NCBI GenBank assembly: GCA_030037185.1
Contig: JASHRR010001339.1
Location: 1 to 6,463, forward strand
DNA length: 6,463 nucleotides
Reading direction: 5' to 3'
Source of the DNA: Xanthobacteraceae bacterium
GTDB lineage: Bacteria; Pseudomonadota; Alphaproteobacteria; Rhizobiales; Xanthobacteraceae
Numbering within the stretch: position 1 is the stretch's first letter; each line of letters begins with the position of its first letter. Of the stretch, positions 5,979 to 6,463 are shown one piece after another. The translations under genes were made by a program, and so were the position numbers. A model generated the notes under the pieces. That model was not told the DNA's origin, did not search any database, and saw nothing but the letters and a program-made list of their open reading frames with translations.

Positions 5979-6463
5979 ATGAAAGCGCGCGACGCGACCG
6001 TCGTTATCGGCGCCAATTTCGGCGATGAAGGCAAAGGTTTGGCGGTGAATAGCCTGGTCGCCCGGGATCCTGACGCCGCTGTGATCCGCTTCAACGGCGG
6101 CGCCCAGGCTGGGCACACCGTCGTCGCGGAGGACGGCCGGCGACACGTTTTTAGCCATTTCGGTTGCGGCGCCTTTCTGGGTGCCGCCACCTTCCTGTCG
6201 CGCTTCTTTGTGGTGCAGCCATCGATCTTCGCCAGGGAAGCCGCCGAGCTTGCCGCGATCGGGGTGCGGCCGCTCGTGCTGGTCGACCCCGACGCCCAGG
6301 TCACGACGCCGTTCGATGTGTTCATCAATCGATGGCTTGAAGAAACCCGGGGTGGCACCCGTCATGGCTCGGTCGGCGTCGGCTTCGGGGAAACCCTCGA
6401 GCGCTCCGGGCTCGGCTATCAGCTCACCGTGAGGGATCTCGGTGACGACAAATACCTCATGGA
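5979..6463 (+). CDS. Divergent adenylosuccinate-synthetase-family enzyme, 3' truncated by window edge
   Basis: About 161 N-terminal residues of an expected ~400 or more. The ATG at 5979 has AGGCGG 4 bases upstream, and 69 bases separate it from the VWA stop with no terminator, so it is likely in the same operon. PurA family members join aspartate to IMP using GTP. Matching motifs: VVIGANFGDEGKG with the catalytic aspartate D16 and P-loop lysine K19, and FNGGAQAGHTVV with catalytic His46 (PurA usually has NAGHT, so Asn is Gln here). The usual TTGRGIGP IMP loop is replaced by SVGVGFGE (131-138), losing a Thr and an Arg of the phosphate-binding site. This suggests a paralogue acting on another nucleotide rather than housekeeping PurA, and I give no symbol. 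The aspartate in GDEGKG is kept, unlike what I recall of phage PurZ. Confidence 0.85.
   Translation, partial: MKARDATVVIGANFGDEGKGLAVNSLVARDPDAAVIRFNGGAQAGHTVVAEDGRRHVFSHFGCGAFLGAATFLSRFFVVQPSIFAREAAELAAIGVRPLVLVDPDAQVTTPFDVFINRWLEETRGGTRHGSVGVGFGETLERSGLGYQLTVRDLGDDKYLM

Noticed and set aside
5979..6463. Phage-type PurZ (2-aminoadenylosuccinate synthetase)
   Set aside because: The catalytic aspartate of GDEGKG is kept, whereas as I recall PurZ replaces it, and no phage genes are nearby. The changed IMP loop still leaves the substrate open.

Overview
The window looks like GC-rich alphaproteobacterial DNA, most likely from the Rhizobiales. I base this on the closest matches I recognise (glutamine synthetase I, an NrtR-type regulator, small exported rhizobial proteins) and on codon use rich in GGC, CTC and GCC. 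No species call is possible from the sequence alone.

Left part (1-1430): the window opens inside glnA, the housekeeping type I glutamine synthetase. It ends at 1047 and is followed by a strong intrinsic terminator at 1118-1145. The rest up to 1430 is non-coding.

Middle part (1431-3005): this region is sparse and decayed. A small minus-strand gene (1431-1652) encodes a 73-residue exported tyrosine-rich protein. Next, also on the minus strand, is a broken gene (1856-2249) that has lost its start and carries a frameshift at an A5 run. Beside its truncated 5' end lies a 30-bp-period repeat resembling an insertion sequence end. About 750 bases after that (2253-3005) hold no gene I can support.

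Right part (3006-6463): this is an accessory locus and the most interesting section. A minus-strand gene encodes an NrtR-like regulator: a Nudix-fold sensor with its catalytic glutamates lost, plus a C-terminal winged helix. It is divergent from a plus-strand operon of at least three genes: a J-domain protein whose C-terminal part reads as a degenerate protein kinase fold, a VWA protein with a MIDAS motif, and a divergent adenylosuccinate-synthetase-family enzyme that runs off the window. The intergenic region holds a good sigma-70 promoter (TTGACA-16-TAAAAT) flanked by two copies of the perfect inverted repeat TTGTA-N5-TACAA, centred 50 bp apart. One lies upstream of the -35 box and the other abuts the -10 box and covers the expected start site.

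Working model (inference): the regulator senses an ADP-ribose or NAD-related ligand and represses the operon. The operon makes a chaperone-linked pseudokinase, a metal-dependent VWA scaffold and a PurA-like ligase acting on an unknown nucleotide. This would be a nucleotide- or NAD-linked stress, repair or defence module rather than ordinary purine synthesis.
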